Below are positions 44,526 through 52,855 of a stretch of DNA of 64,000 nucleotides, piece by piece (the first letter of the stretch is position 1; the number at the start of each line of letters is the position of its first letter). The translations under genes and the position numbers were made by a program. This DNA comes from CAVPNY01 sp963706905. GTDB lineage: Bacteria > Chloroflexota > Anaerolineae > Anaerolineales > UBA4823. The notes under the pieces were generated by a model. The model was not told the DNA's origin and searched no databases. It saw only the letters and a list, made by a program, of their open reading frames with translations. Location of the stretch: NCBI GenBank assembly GCA_963706905.1, contig CAVPNY010000012.1, positions 496,001-560,000 of the forward strand. The letters run 5' to 3'.

Positions 44526-46379
44526 ATGCACAAGCCTAAATGCGTTCTCATTAATTTGAAACGTATCCTCGTCGCCTTGCTCGTGTTCATTGTCCTGCTG
44601 GCACCGGTATGGAATACCGTCCGCGCAGCTCCCTCCGCCTCGACTTCACAACCGGCACGCCTAGGTGCAGTCCAGACTTCCGTTCTCATCCCAGACAATC
44701 CGGAAACTCTGGCTGAATTTGGGTACTCGGTGAGTATTTCGGGCAACCTGGCGGTGGTTGGTGCGCGCGATGCTGATCCTGACCTGGGCGATGGGCTGCT
44801 GGTTGATGCCGGCGCAGCATACATATTCGCCCTGACCGGTTCTGGGTGGGTGCAAGAGGCCAGATTGAACGCGAAAGACGCCCAACCAGGAGATACCTTC
44901 GGAGTAGCAGTAGACATCGACGGTCAGACTGTCGTAGTTGGCGCCACCGGGGTGGATATTGAGCGGGAAAAGAACGCTGGCGCGGCCTATGTGTTCACGC
45001 GGGATGGAACGACCTGGGAACAAAAGGCAAAACTGGTCGCCTCGGATTCTTTGGAAGACGATGCATTTGGGACTTCCGTAGCGGTGGATGGTATTACCAT
45101 TGTCGTCGGCGCTGACAGCAAGGATGTTTATACTATCCCTGAGGCGGGCGCGGCTTACGTATTCATCAAACGCGGAGGCTTATGGGACCAGAAGGCGATA
45201 TTGCTGCCCTCCACGCCAAGCTTGGGGGGGTATTTCGGTGGAGCAGTAGATGTTGACGGCAGCCGGATCATCGTCGGCGCAACGGAAGCCAATCTGACCG
45301 GCGACCCAGGGACGGGTTCTGCTTACATATTTAATGGTGGAGGAAATTCCTGGCGACCGGAAGCCAAGCTTTCTTACGATAATGAGCGCTCGGGTGATTT
45401 CTTCGGTCATGCCGTTGCCATTGAAAGCAATACTGCCGTGGTTGGGGCTGTCTTCCGAGATCCTGACCTGGGCTTCGGGCGTGTAACCAACGCAGGCAGT
45501 GTATTGGTTTACCGGCGGGATAGTGGCTACTGGAAACAGCAGGAGGAACTCAGTCCGGCTGATGCTGAACCTTTTGGCCATTTTGGCCAGTCCGTGGCGA
45601 TTAGCGGAAGCGCACTGGCGGTAGGGGCGGATGGAAAGTCTCAGGCAGGATTCGATCAGGCTGGTGCCGTCTATTTATATACTCGCAAAAGCTCTGAGTG
45701 GCTAGCTCCCATCAAAGTGGTGGCTGACTCTGTAGCAGAGGAGGATGGATTTGGTAACGCGGTAGCTTTATCTGGCGAACGGATGATTATTGGGGCAAAC
45801 GGGAAAGATGTTGAAGGCAAGGTCGGTTCCGGTCAGGGCTTTGCTTACAAATTGTCCTCAGTTCAGCTTCCCGAGACCGGGTTCGCCCCGGGCAGGCTAA
45901 GCGTACTCATCGACCAACCCGCATCAAAAACCTATGCCTCCCTGGGAGAGCTTTGGCTGGAAATTCCCAGACTGGGAGTAGAAACTGCCATCATCGGTGT
46001 ACCGGAGAGCGGCAACGGCTGGGACACCACCTGGTTGGGAGGAAACGCTGGCTACCTGCAGGGTACCGCCTTCCCCACCTGGCAGGGCAATTCCGCCATC
46101 GCGGGGCATAAGGTGCTACCATCCGGAGAAGCAGGTCCATTCGCCGATCTGCACCGCCTGGGATACGGAGATCGCATTGTGATTCATGGCTGGGGACAAC
46201 TTTACCTCTACGAAATACGCAAGGTTGACCGCGTCCAGGCGCAGGACCTAAGCGTCCTAGAGCATGATGAGCTACCCTGGCTCACCCTGATCACCTGCCG
46301 AGATTTTGATGAAAATTCAGGATTATATCCCTGGCGTACGATCGTGCGAGCTGTACAAGTGGATATCATCGACGAGTAA
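44526..46379 (+). CDS. FG-GAP repeat surface protein fused to a C-terminal sortase domain, with internal LPETG
   Basis: 617 residues. A signal peptide (VALLVFIVLLAPVWNTVRA) is followed by seven FG-GAP-type repeats of about 55 residues between 45 and 445, each with FGYSVSI/VVVGA/GAAYVF-like strands, forming a beta-propeller. Then LPETG (residues 448-452) and a sortase domain of about 155 residues, with the catalytic His in IAGHK (about 528), Cys in LITCRDF (about 591) and Arg in YPWRTIVRA. Sortases cleave LPxTG-like signals and join the Thr to an amine. Having propeller, signal and enzyme in one chain suggests self-processing or tethering (inference). Good AGGAGG ribosome binding site. Confidence 0.85.
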   Translation: MHKPKCVLINLKRILVALLVFIVLLAPVWNTVRAAPSASTSQPARLGAVQTSVLIPDNPETLAEFGYSVSISGNLAVVGARDADPDLGDGLLVDAGAAYIFALTGSGWVQEARLNAKDAQPGDTFGVAVDIDGQTVVVGATGVDIEREKNAGAAYVFTRDGTTWEQKAKLVASDSLEDDAFGTSVAVDGITIVVGADSKDVYTIPEAGAAYVFIKRGGLWDQKAILLPSTPSLGGYFGGAVDVDGSRIIVGATEANLTGDPGTGSAYIFNGGGNSWRPEAKLSYDNERSGDFFGHAVAIESNTAVVGAVFRDPDLGFGRVTNAGSVLVYRRDSGYWKQQEELSPADAEPFGHFGQSVAISGSALAVGADGKSQAGFDQAGAVYLYTRKSSEWLAPIKVVADSVAEEDGFGNAVALSGERMIIGANGKDVEGKVGSGQGFAYKLSSVQLPETGFAPGRLSVLIDQPASKTYASLGELWLEIPRLGVETAIIGVPESGNGWDTTWLGGNAGYLQGTAFPTWQGNSAIAGHKVLPSGEAGPFADLHRLGYGDRIVIHGWGQLYLYEIRKVDRVQAQDLSVLEHDELPWLTLITCRDFDENSGLYPWRTIVRAVQVDIIDE

Positions 46380-46501
46380 TGTATCATAGGACTTTTTGTA
46401 CTCTGGATACGTGACAGTTAGCACTACCCAAGCACGCTTGAAATATAGATAATGAAGGTAGAAAATATCAATCTGAGTTTACCAAATAAGGAGTTTACAG
46501 G

Positions 46502-46747
46502 ATGCCCGTCAAGGGTTGGATCGAAGTCAGCGATAAGTACTGTAAAGGCTGCGAGCTATGCATCCATGCTTGCCCGCAGCATGTCCTGCAATTGGATATG
46601 GAAAATCTGACCGCCAAAGGTTACCACCCAGTCTACCTGAGCACTGAAGGATGCACCGGCTGTGCTATCTGCGCTGTGGTCTGCCCCGAGGCAGCCTTGA
46701 CTGTCTTTCGTGAAGTTCCGGCGCGGAAGAATCCAGCGCTGGCATAG
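46502..46747 (+). CDS. korD: 2-oxoacid:ferredoxin oxidoreductase, delta subunit (ferredoxin-like)
   Basis: 81 residues with two 4Fe-4S motifs, CKGCELCIHACP and CTGCAICAVVCP. It passes electrons between the catalytic subunits and ferredoxin. It precedes the alpha subunit by 10 bases in the order delta, alpha, beta, gamma, which is common for 2-oxoglutarate or branched-chain 2-oxoacid oxidoreductases. AGGAG lies just upstream of the ATG. Confidence 0.9.
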   Translation: MPVKGWIEVSDKYCKGCELCIHACPQHVLQLDMENLTAKGYHPVYLSTEGCTGCAICAVVCPEAALTVFREVPARKNPALA

Positions 46748-46757
46748 GAGGCATACA

Positions 46758-47873
46758 ATGGCACGTGAATTGCTTAAAGGCAATGTCGCTATCGCCGAGG
46801 CGGCCATCCGCGCGGGCCTGGAAGCCTATTTCGGTTACCCGATTACCCCACAGACCGAACTTCTGGAATGGTTTTCCGAGCGCATGCCGGTTTTGGGGCG
46901 CACCTTCCTGCAGGCTGAGAGCGAGCTAGCTGCCATCAACATGGTATACGGCGCGGCCTGCACCGGGGCGCGCGTGATGACATCGTCATCCAGTCCTGGT
47001 GTAAGCCTTATGATGGAAGGCCTCTCCTACATCGCCGGTACCGAAGTGCCGATGGTGCTGGTGGATGTGATGCGCGGCGGCCCTGGACTGGGCAATATCG
47101 CCCCTTCCCAAGGTGATTACAACCAGATCGTGCACGGCGGCGGGCACGGTGACTTCCGCCCTATCGTCCTGGCACCTGCCAATATCCAGGAGGCGATTGA
47201 CCTGACTGTAAAAGCCTTTGACCTGGCCGAAAAATACCGCACGATTGTTGTGGTACTGATCGACGGCAGTCTGGGCCAGATGATGGAGCCAGCCGAGTTG
47301 CCAGAAATGCAGCCAGTCAAACGGCGTAACCCGGATTGGGCGGTCAGCGGCGCGATTGGTCGTGAACGGCGCGTGCTCAGCTCGATCTATCTTAACGTAG
47401 ATGAGGAAGAGGTCACCAACCTGCGTTTGTTGGAACGCTGGTCCGAGATCGAGGCCAACGAGATTCGCTATCAGGAATACTTTATGGATAGGGCAGAATA
47501 CATTGTTGTGGGCTTCGGCACCGCCGGACGCATTGCCCTGTCTGCTGTGCGGACAGCTCGCGCAGAAGGCATCCCAGTCGGCCTGCTGCGCCCGATTACG
47601 CTCAATCCGTTCCCCGAAGAGAAGATCAGACAGCTAGCCGGGCAGGCGAAGGCCATGCTAGTGGTGGAGATGAACACGGGACAGATGCTGGACGATGTCT
47701 TGAAGGCCGCTACAGGCAAGCTTCCGGTCGAGTTCTACGGCCGCCTGGGCGGTGTGGTGCCTTTCCCTGATGAGGTCTTGAGTGAAATCCGCCGCCTGAC
47801 GCATGAGCCGCTTACCGCAAACGGCCATCCGCGCCGTTCCTGGTTGAAACGATTAGAGCTGGTAAGAAGTTAA
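46758..47873 (+). CDS. korA: 2-oxoacid:ferredoxin oxidoreductase, alpha subunit
   Basis: 371 residues from the ATG at 46758, preceded by AGGAGG; the longer frame overlapping the ferredoxin gene is rejected. It matches the alpha subunit throughout: GNVAIAEAAIRAGLEAYFGY, PITPQTELLEWF, ARVMTSSSSPGVSLM and the transketolase C-terminal-like VGFGTAGRIALSAVRTA with PVGLLRPITLNPFPEE. It binds substrate and CoA with the thiamine-diphosphate beta subunit. Kor, Vor and Por enzymes cannot be told apart by eye; the four-gene layout and lack of a fused delta favour Kor/Vor. Confidence 0.93.
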   Translation: MARELLKGNVAIAEAAIRAGLEAYFGYPITPQTELLEWFSERMPVLGRTFLQAESELAAINMVYGAACTGARVMTSSSSPGVSLMMEGLSYIAGTEVPMVLVDVMRGGPGLGNIAPSQGDYNQIVHGGGHGDFRPIVLAPANIQEAIDLTVKAFDLAEKYRTIVVVLIDGSLGQMMEPAELPEMQPVKRRNPDWAVSGAIGRERRVLSSIYLNVDEEEVTNLRLLERWSEIEANEIRYQEYFMDRAEYIVVGFGTAGRIALSAVRTARAEGIPVGLLRPITLNPFPEEKIRQLAGQAKAMLVVEMNTGQMLDDVLKAATGKLPVEFYGRLGGVVPFPDEVLSEIRRLTHEPLTANGHPRRSWLKRLELVRS

Positions 47874-47886
47874 GGAGTTTGCCGGT

Positions 47887-48663
47887 ATGATACTTAATAC
47901 ACCTGTTGAAAAAGTCTATCAACGTCCCGAGGCATTCACCGAAGTTACTACCCATTACTGCCCTGGCTGCACGCACGGCGTGAGCCACCGCCTGGTGGCG
48001 GAAGTGCTGGACGAGATGAACCTGATCGAAAAGACAATCGGCGTGGCCTCCGTAGGCTGCTCGGTCTTCGCCTATAATTATTTCGACTGCGACTTCGTAG
48101 AGGCAGCCCACGGTCGCGCCCCGGCGATGGCCACCGGGATCAAGCGGGTTCTGCCCGACCGGGTTGTCTTCACCTATCAGGGGGACGGCGACTTGGCCTC
48201 GATCGGCATGGCCGAGATAGTACACGCTGCGGCGCGGGGCGAGAATATCACGGTCATATTTATCAACAATGCAAATTACGGCATGACAGGTGGACAGATG
48301 GCTCCCACCACCTTACCCGGCCAGAAGACCACCTCTTCGCCATACGGGCGGGATGTGGAGCAGACAGGCTTCCCGATCCGTACCGCCGAGCTGCTGGCCA
48401 CTTTGGACGGCGCTGGCTATGTGGTGCGACGCAGCCTGCACGACCCTAAGAACATCCGCCTGGCCAAGAAGGCCATCCGCCTGGCGTTCGAAACCCAGGT
48501 GCGCGGGCTAGGCTTCTCAATGGTAGAGTTACTCTCCACCTGCCCTACAAACTGGGGCATGAAGCCAGTGGAAGCGCTCGATTGGCTCGAAGATCACATG
48601 GTCCCGGTCTACCCACTGGAGGATTTCAAAGTTTCCCCGACCCTGAAAGACCTGAAGTTTTAG
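47887..48663 (+). CDS. korB: 2-oxoacid:ferredoxin oxidoreductase, beta subunit
   Basis: 258 residues. The thiamine-diphosphate region is FTYQGDGDLASIGMAEIVHA with the Mg ligands in GDGDLA and NNANYGMTGGQMAPTT. The N-terminal CPGCTHGVSHRL and VASVGCSVF carry the cysteines that may bind an Fe-S cluster. It follows the alpha subunit by 13 bases with AGGAG upstream. It oxidatively decarboxylates a 2-oxoacid to the acyl-CoA with ferredoxin as acceptor, or does the reverse carboxylation under reducing conditions. Confidence 0.93.
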   Translation: MILNTPVEKVYQRPEAFTEVTTHYCPGCTHGVSHRLVAEVLDEMNLIEKTIGVASVGCSVFAYNYFDCDFVEAAHGRAPAMATGIKRVLPDRVVFTYQGDGDLASIGMAEIVHAAARGENITVIFINNANYGMTGGQMAPTTLPGQKTTSSPYGRDVEQTGFPIRTAELLATLDGAGYVVRRSLHDPKNIRLAKKAIRLAFETQVRGLGFSMVELLSTCPTNWGMKPVEALDWLEDHMVPVYPLEDFKVSPTLKDLKF

Positions 48664-48721
48664 AAGAAAGAGATTCTTAAGCCTGCTCAAAACGCAGACT
48701 TCCGAATGATAAGACAAAGAA

Positions 48722-48750
48722 GATCAGCGTAAATCAGCGTTTATCCGCAT
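48722..48750. repeat. Short 10-bp-periodic intergenic repeat
   Basis: Three near-copies of ATCAGCGT spaced by 10 bases (ATCAGCGTAA, ATCAGCGTTT, ATCCGCATCC) in the gap between the beta and gamma subunit genes. The unit resembles a dispersed element with the core ATCTGCG that I recall from other bacterial genomes. No other copy was noticed in this window. Confidence 0.45.
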
Positions 48751-48765
48751 CCAAAAGGAAAAGGT

Positions 48766-49332
48766 ATGCAAACTGAGATCGTGATCGCCGGATTTGGTGG
48801 TCAGGGCGTGCTGTTCGCAGGACAGATCCTGACCTACGCCGCCATGGACATTGGCAAGGAAGTCACCTGGATCCCCTCCTACGGCCCGGAGATGCGCGGT
48901 GGGACGGCCAACTGCACCGTGATCATCGCCGACGAGGAAATCGGATCTCCGCTGGTGCGCAATCCGCGCGGCGTTATCGCTATGAACCTGCCCTCGCTGG
49001 ATAAATACGAACCACTAGTGGCTGAGGGCGGCGCCTTGATCATCAACGCCTCGCTGGTAAATCGCGGCGCGACCCGCACCGATATCCAATCGGTGTCCAT
49101 TCCGGCCAACGAGATCGCCGAAGAGCTGGGCGACCGGCGTTTGACAAATGTCGTCCTGGTGGGGGCCTTATTGGCCTGCCTGCCGGTGTTGGAGATTGAG
49201 AATGTGGAGCGGTCGCTGGGCGAGCACCTGCCCGAACGGCATAAGAAACTCTTTTCACTAAATTTGAAGGCATTGCGGGCAGGGGAAGAATTCGTGAGGA
49301 AAGAGAAAACGGGGGAAACAACAACTGCGTGA
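48766..49332 (+). CDS. korC: 2-oxoacid:ferredoxin oxidoreductase, gamma subunit
   Basis: 188 residues. The family start IVIAGFGGQGVLFAGQILTYA and the TWIPSYGPEMRGGTANCTVII motif are intact, as is the VLVGALLACLPVLEIENVERSL segment. It completes the four-subunit enzyme. The 102-base gap from the beta subunit is much longer than the other gaps in the operon and contains a short repeat. The last 20 residues are basic. A stem-loop terminator follows the stop at 49383-49412. Confidence 0.94.
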   Translation: MQTEIVIAGFGGQGVLFAGQILTYAAMDIGKEVTWIPSYGPEMRGGTANCTVIIADEEIGSPLVRNPRGVIAMNLPSLDKYEPLVAEGGALIINASLVNRGATRTDIQSVSIPANEIAEELGDRRLTNVVLVGALLACLPVLEIENVERSLGEHLPERHKKLFSLNLKALRAGEEFVRKEKTGETTTA

Positions 49333-49382
49333 CCACGTAAAACTTCAATTGATTGCCTCCCACGGACCCTGGCGACAAGAAA

Positions 49383-49412
49383 AAAGTGAGCGTCTCCCCT
49401 TACGCTCACTTT
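49383..49412 (+). terminator. Hairpin terminator after the 2-oxoacid oxidoreductase operon
   Basis: AAAGTGAGCGT (49383-49393) pairs perfectly with ACGCTCACTTT (49402-49412) around an 8-base loop. Only three T residues follow on the plus strand, so termination may be partial. It lies 51 bases after the gamma-subunit stop. Confidence 0.55.
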
Positions 49413-49533
49413 GCCTACCCCCAATTACTAAAATTGATTTTGCAATCTACCAAATCATATAAAACTAACCAACTTCTGTAAATAGGCATCTGTAATTCCA
49501 ATCTAGACATTTGTACTGATTGCGTCGATGTGC

Positions 49534-49562
49534 TTGCGCCAGAGAAAAATCTTTGTTATGCT
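49534..49562 (+). promoter_or_regulatory. Candidate promoter of the response-regulator gene
   Basis: TTGCGC (49534-49539), a 17-base spacer and TATGCT (49557-49562). The start would lie about 27 bases before the TTG start codon of the regulator. Confidence 0.4.
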
Positions 49563-49596
49563 GTTAACATTCACTTCTATGTAAAGGCGGAGAGAA

Positions 49597-50283
49597 TTGA
49601 CTCCATTGAATTTGATTCGGGTTGCCATTCTGGAGGACCACCAGAGCATCATCGACGGTTACCTGTATCGCCTGGGGCAGGCACCGGACATCGAGGTGGT
49701 CGCCACAGTCGCCTTCGCTAATGAACTCGATCGTGTATTGGATCAAAGCAAACCAGATGTGCTGATCCTGGATATTTTCGTTCCAACCTCCCCGGAAGAT
49801 CCCAATTTCTACCCGATCCTGCAGGATATTCCCCGCTGGCTGCAGAAATTCCCCCAGTTATCTATTCTGGTGATCTCAATGCACCAGACGCGCAGCCTGG
49901 TCAGGGCAGTAATGGAAGCGGGCGCCAGCGGATATATCCTCAAGGATGACAATACTATGATTCAAGATCTGGATAGCGTGATCCGGTCAATTGCCAGAGG
50001 CGGCGTCCAGTTGAGCAAACGGATATATCAATACTTGCTCACAGAAAGCCAAGAAGATGCATTGCTCACTCCACGGCAACTGCAAGCCTTATCCCTCTCT
50101 GCTGCATATCCAGATGCCTCCACCGGTGAATTGGCAGATAAGCTCGGTGTGGCGCACTCTACTTTGCGCAACTTACTCTCTAGCGCCTACCTACGCCTGG
50201 ATGTGCGTAATCGGACTGCCGCTATTACCAAAGCCAGGCAATTGGGTTTGATCACGCCACAAGATCCCCCTCTACATATTTAA
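49597..50283 (+). CDS. NarL/FixJ-type response regulator
   Basis: 228 residues starting with TTG, with GGAG 5 bases upstream. Receiver domain: VAILEDHQSIIDGYL (acidic pair), the phosphorylated Asp in LILDIFV (about residue 59) and a Lys in GYILKDDN. A LuxR-type helix-turn-helix follows from about residue 165 (TPRQLQALSLSAAYP, STGELADKLGVAHSTLRNLLSSAYLRL). A NarL-type histidine kinase lies 230 bases downstream on the same strand, so the two likely form one system. Target genes are unknown; the adjacent 2-oxoacid oxidoreductase operon is a candidate. Confidence 0.9.
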   Translation: MTPLNLIRVAILEDHQSIIDGYLYRLGQAPDIEVVATVAFANELDRVLDQSKPDVLILDIFVPTSPEDPNFYPILQDIPRWLQKFPQLSILVISMHQTRSLVRAVMEAGASGYILKDDNTMIQDLDSVIRSIARGGVQLSKRIYQYLLTESQEDALLTPRQLQALSLSAAYPDASTGELADKLGVAHSTLRNLLSSAYLRLDVRNRTAAITKARQLGLITPQDPPLHI

Positions 50284-50513
50284 TATTAACAGTGATCTGG
50301 TCAGCCAGAACATTTGCTTACAGAAACCGACCGGAAGATGATCGTCTGAGGCTCAATAAAAGCTGGCAGATCGGAGCCAGCCTTTGTGAGCTCCGGAAGT
50401 CTATGTAACAATGAGATCGAAACCAATAGATTAATAATATAATTAATTCCAAGCCTACTTTCTTGATATATTCGAGTTTAATTCTCAAAACGGTTTTCCA
50501 AGCAACATTTCCC

Positions 50514-52787
50514 ATGCCAAAAAAACTAACTTTCCGTCGAGCGCTTGAATATTGCCTGCCTGCATTGATGCTGGCTTTTCTGTTGTTCTACACCTATGCT
50601 TATTTCTTCAAAATGCCATTTCTCGGCTTTGGTTTTAATAATACCGATGGTATGGTGGAAACTGTTTGGGTAGAACGAACTTCTTCCCAATCTCTCCAGC
50701 CACGTGATCGATTACTGCGGGTAGACTCGCTCGACTGGGAAACCTTCATCAGAGATCATCGACTACCCTTACTAGAAGATGCAGATCCAGGAGATGTGGT
50801 TGAGATCCGGGTTCAACGCCGCGAACAGGAGACAACCATACTCTGGAGGCTCCCTGGACCCAACGCGGTAGAATTATTTGATCGATTGGGAGCTCTCTGG
50901 CTGTTGTTTATTTTCTGGTTTGCGGGTACGGCCACGTTTTTTTTGGTCCGGCCTCGATCCAATCAGCGACGATTGCTCATTGCTTTTTATTATTTGATGG
51001 CAGCCTGGCTCGTAGTTGGATGGATGTCATTTGGCGGCGTTTGGTATAGCCGTATTCTTGCACCGCTTTTAAGCTGGTTTATCTTACCAGTGTACTTACA
51101 CCTGAACTGGGAATTTCCCAAACCTTTGGGGCAAATCCCGACCGGATTAGTGTGGGCAGCATATCTCAGCGCGGGGATACTTGCTGGAATGGAAATTTTC
51201 CAACTTACACCACGGCTGGCTTATGTGATTGGTGTCTTGCTCGCCTTGGTGGGAGGCGTTGTCCTTCTCGTCCTGCATGCCATCCTACAACCGGATATGC
51301 GCAGGGATCTCAAAGTACTGGCGGTCGCGGTATTACTGGCCCTGTTTTCCGGCATCCTGCTCAGTACTCAAGCCTACACTTTCATGGCTCTGACAATTGG
51401 GATAGTCTGGACAGCATTATTAAGCCTGACCGCCATACCGGGGGCCTATTTTTACGTAATCTACCGCCGCCAGTTGGGAGGATTGGAGCTGAGGGCGAAC
51501 CGCATTATTTCCTTATACCTGTTCTCGCTGCTGCTTATCACCTTTGCAGCCATCGTAGTTTGGTTCATCAATTCCAAGATAACAGATCAGGATATCCAGA
51601 TCGCCTTAGAAGGTGCAGGATTGGTTTTAACCGGGCTGGTGGCCGCGATCATATTTCCCGGCTTCCAAAGACTTATCGAACGGCGAATACTGGGCATACC
51701 CATTGCACAAACCCATCTGCTGGAAGCTTACGCGGCAAAAATAACGACCAGCCTGGATAGCGAAAACCTGGTAACTCTACTGCGGGATGAAATCCTGCCC
51801 AGCCTGCTTGTCCGCCAATCGGCGCTGCTGTATATTAACGAGGATAATCCGATCAATTCGCTCTATATTTACGGGATTACAGAAGGCGAAAAACCAAAAA
51901 AGTCTGATATCCCAGTTCTAATGAAACAATCGGGAATATATCAGCCTCTTGGCCTAGATAATGGGTTTGATAATCCCTTGAAATGGGTTCGCCTCGTCCT
52001 CTCGCTAGAAGCTAGTGGAGATCTGATTGGGATGTGGCTCTTGGGACGACGTGATCCGGATGATTATTACACCCAATCTGAAATAACAGTCTTACAAATT
52101 ATCGCTAACCAGACTGCTATCGCGCTGATCAACATTGCCCACACCAAGCTTCTGCACACGCTATACCAGGCAGATATCGAACGGCAGGATAATAAGCGCG
52201 CTGCGCTGGCTCGCGGACTGCACGACGAGGTACTGAACCAGCTAGCAGCCCTCTTCATACGCCAACCTGTTTCCTCTGAGGCAGTTTCATTCGAAGAAAG
52301 CGAGGTCCTGATCACCAACTACTTGCGCCAGGTGATCAGTGATCTGCGGCCTGCCATGCTGAACTATGGCCTACAACCGGCAATCGATGAGTTGGTGGAT
52401 GGTCTTTCACAACGGGGAACTGATCACCCGAACTTCGAAATTGGCCTGGAACCTAGTTTTTTGCGTTTCGACCCTACTATTGAGCAACACGTATTCCATA
52501 TTGTGCAACAAGCCTGTGAGAACGCGGTGCGACATGCGCACGCCCACAAAGTCCAGGTCAACGGCATTCTGAAGCCTGGCAACATCCATTTAACAGTAGT
52601 AGACGATGGGGTTGGATTTCCCGCGCCAAGCAGCCAAGATCTGGGGCTACTACTTAAACAGGAACACTACGGTTTGGTAGGCATGTACGAACGCGCCGCG
52701 ATCATTGGGGCTGAATTAAAAATCCACTCACAACTTGGGTGGGGTACAAGCGTCGAGGTGGTGTGGCCAAAGAACGGCCAGGTGTAG
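50514..52787 (+). CDS. Membrane sensor histidine kinase (HisKA_3), with external PDZ-like and GAF domains
   Basis: 757 residues from the ATG at 50514; an earlier TTG lacks support. One membrane span (about 15-37), an extracytoplasmic PDZ-like domain (about 45-110, LQPRDRLLRVDSLDW and GDVVEIRVQR), then about eight membrane spans to about 370, a GAF domain (about 400-550), the NarX-type dimerisation helix LARGLHDEVLNQLAAL (phospho-His about residue 570) and an ATPase domain with NAVRHAHAHKVQV, VVDDGVGFPAP and HYGLVGMYERA. It partners the upstream response regulator. The PDZ-like fold is assigned by pattern only. Terminated by a strong hairpin. Confidence 0.88.
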   Translation: MPKKLTFRRALEYCLPALMLAFLLFYTYAYFFKMPFLGFGFNNTDGMVETVWVERTSSQSLQPRDRLLRVDSLDWETFIRDHRLPLLEDADPGDVVEIRVQRREQETTILWRLPGPNAVELFDRLGALWLLFIFWFAGTATFFLVRPRSNQRRLLIAFYYLMAAWLVVGWMSFGGVWYSRILAPLLSWFILPVYLHLNWEFPKPLGQIPTGLVWAAYLSAGILAGMEIFQLTPRLAYVIGVLLALVGGVVLLVLHAILQPDMRRDLKVLAVAVLLALFSGILLSTQAYTFMALTIGIVWTALLSLTAIPGAYFYVIYRRQLGGLELRANRIISLYLFSLLLITFAAIVVWFINSKITDQDIQIALEGAGLVLTGLVAAIIFPGFQRLIERRILGIPIAQTHLLEAYAAKITTSLDSENLVTLLRDEILPSLLVRQSALLYINEDNPINSLYIYGITEGEKPKKSDIPVLMKQSGIYQPLGLDNGFDNPLKWVRLVLSLEASGDLIGMWLLGRRDPDDYYTQSEITVLQIIANQTAIALINIAHTKLLHTLYQADIERQDNKRAALARGLHDEVLNQLAALFIRQPVSSEAVSFEESEVLITNYLRQVISDLRPAMLNYGLQPAIDELVDGLSQRGTDHPNFEIGLEPSFLRFDPTIEQHVFHIVQQACENAVRHAHAHKVQVNGILKPGNIHLTVVDDGVGFPAPSSQDLGLLLKQEHYGLVGMYERAAIIGAELKIHSQLGWGTSVEVVWPKNGQV

Positions 52788-52807
52788 GGGCACTCTATTG
52801 GATGATT

Positions 52808-52854
52808 AGTTGTTGATTTGGGCGGAAAAACCGCCCAAATCAACAACTTTTTTT
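52808..52854 (+). terminator. Strong intrinsic terminator after the histidine kinase
   Basis: An 18-bp perfect stem (52808-52825 with 52831-52848, loop AAAAA) followed by seven T residues. The T-run is on the plus strand, so it ends the kinase transcript; it lies between convergent genes. Confidence 0.9.
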
Positions 52855-52855
52855 G

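Noticed and set aside
50350..50390. A stem-loop between response regulator and kinase as terminator
   Set aside because: GCTGGC pairs with GCCAGC but the stem is short and no T-run follows; too weak to list as a terminator.
51152..51760. A 202-codon plus-strand open frame inside the histidine kinase
   Set aside because: Alternate frame of a membrane-spanning gene; no domain and no start signal.
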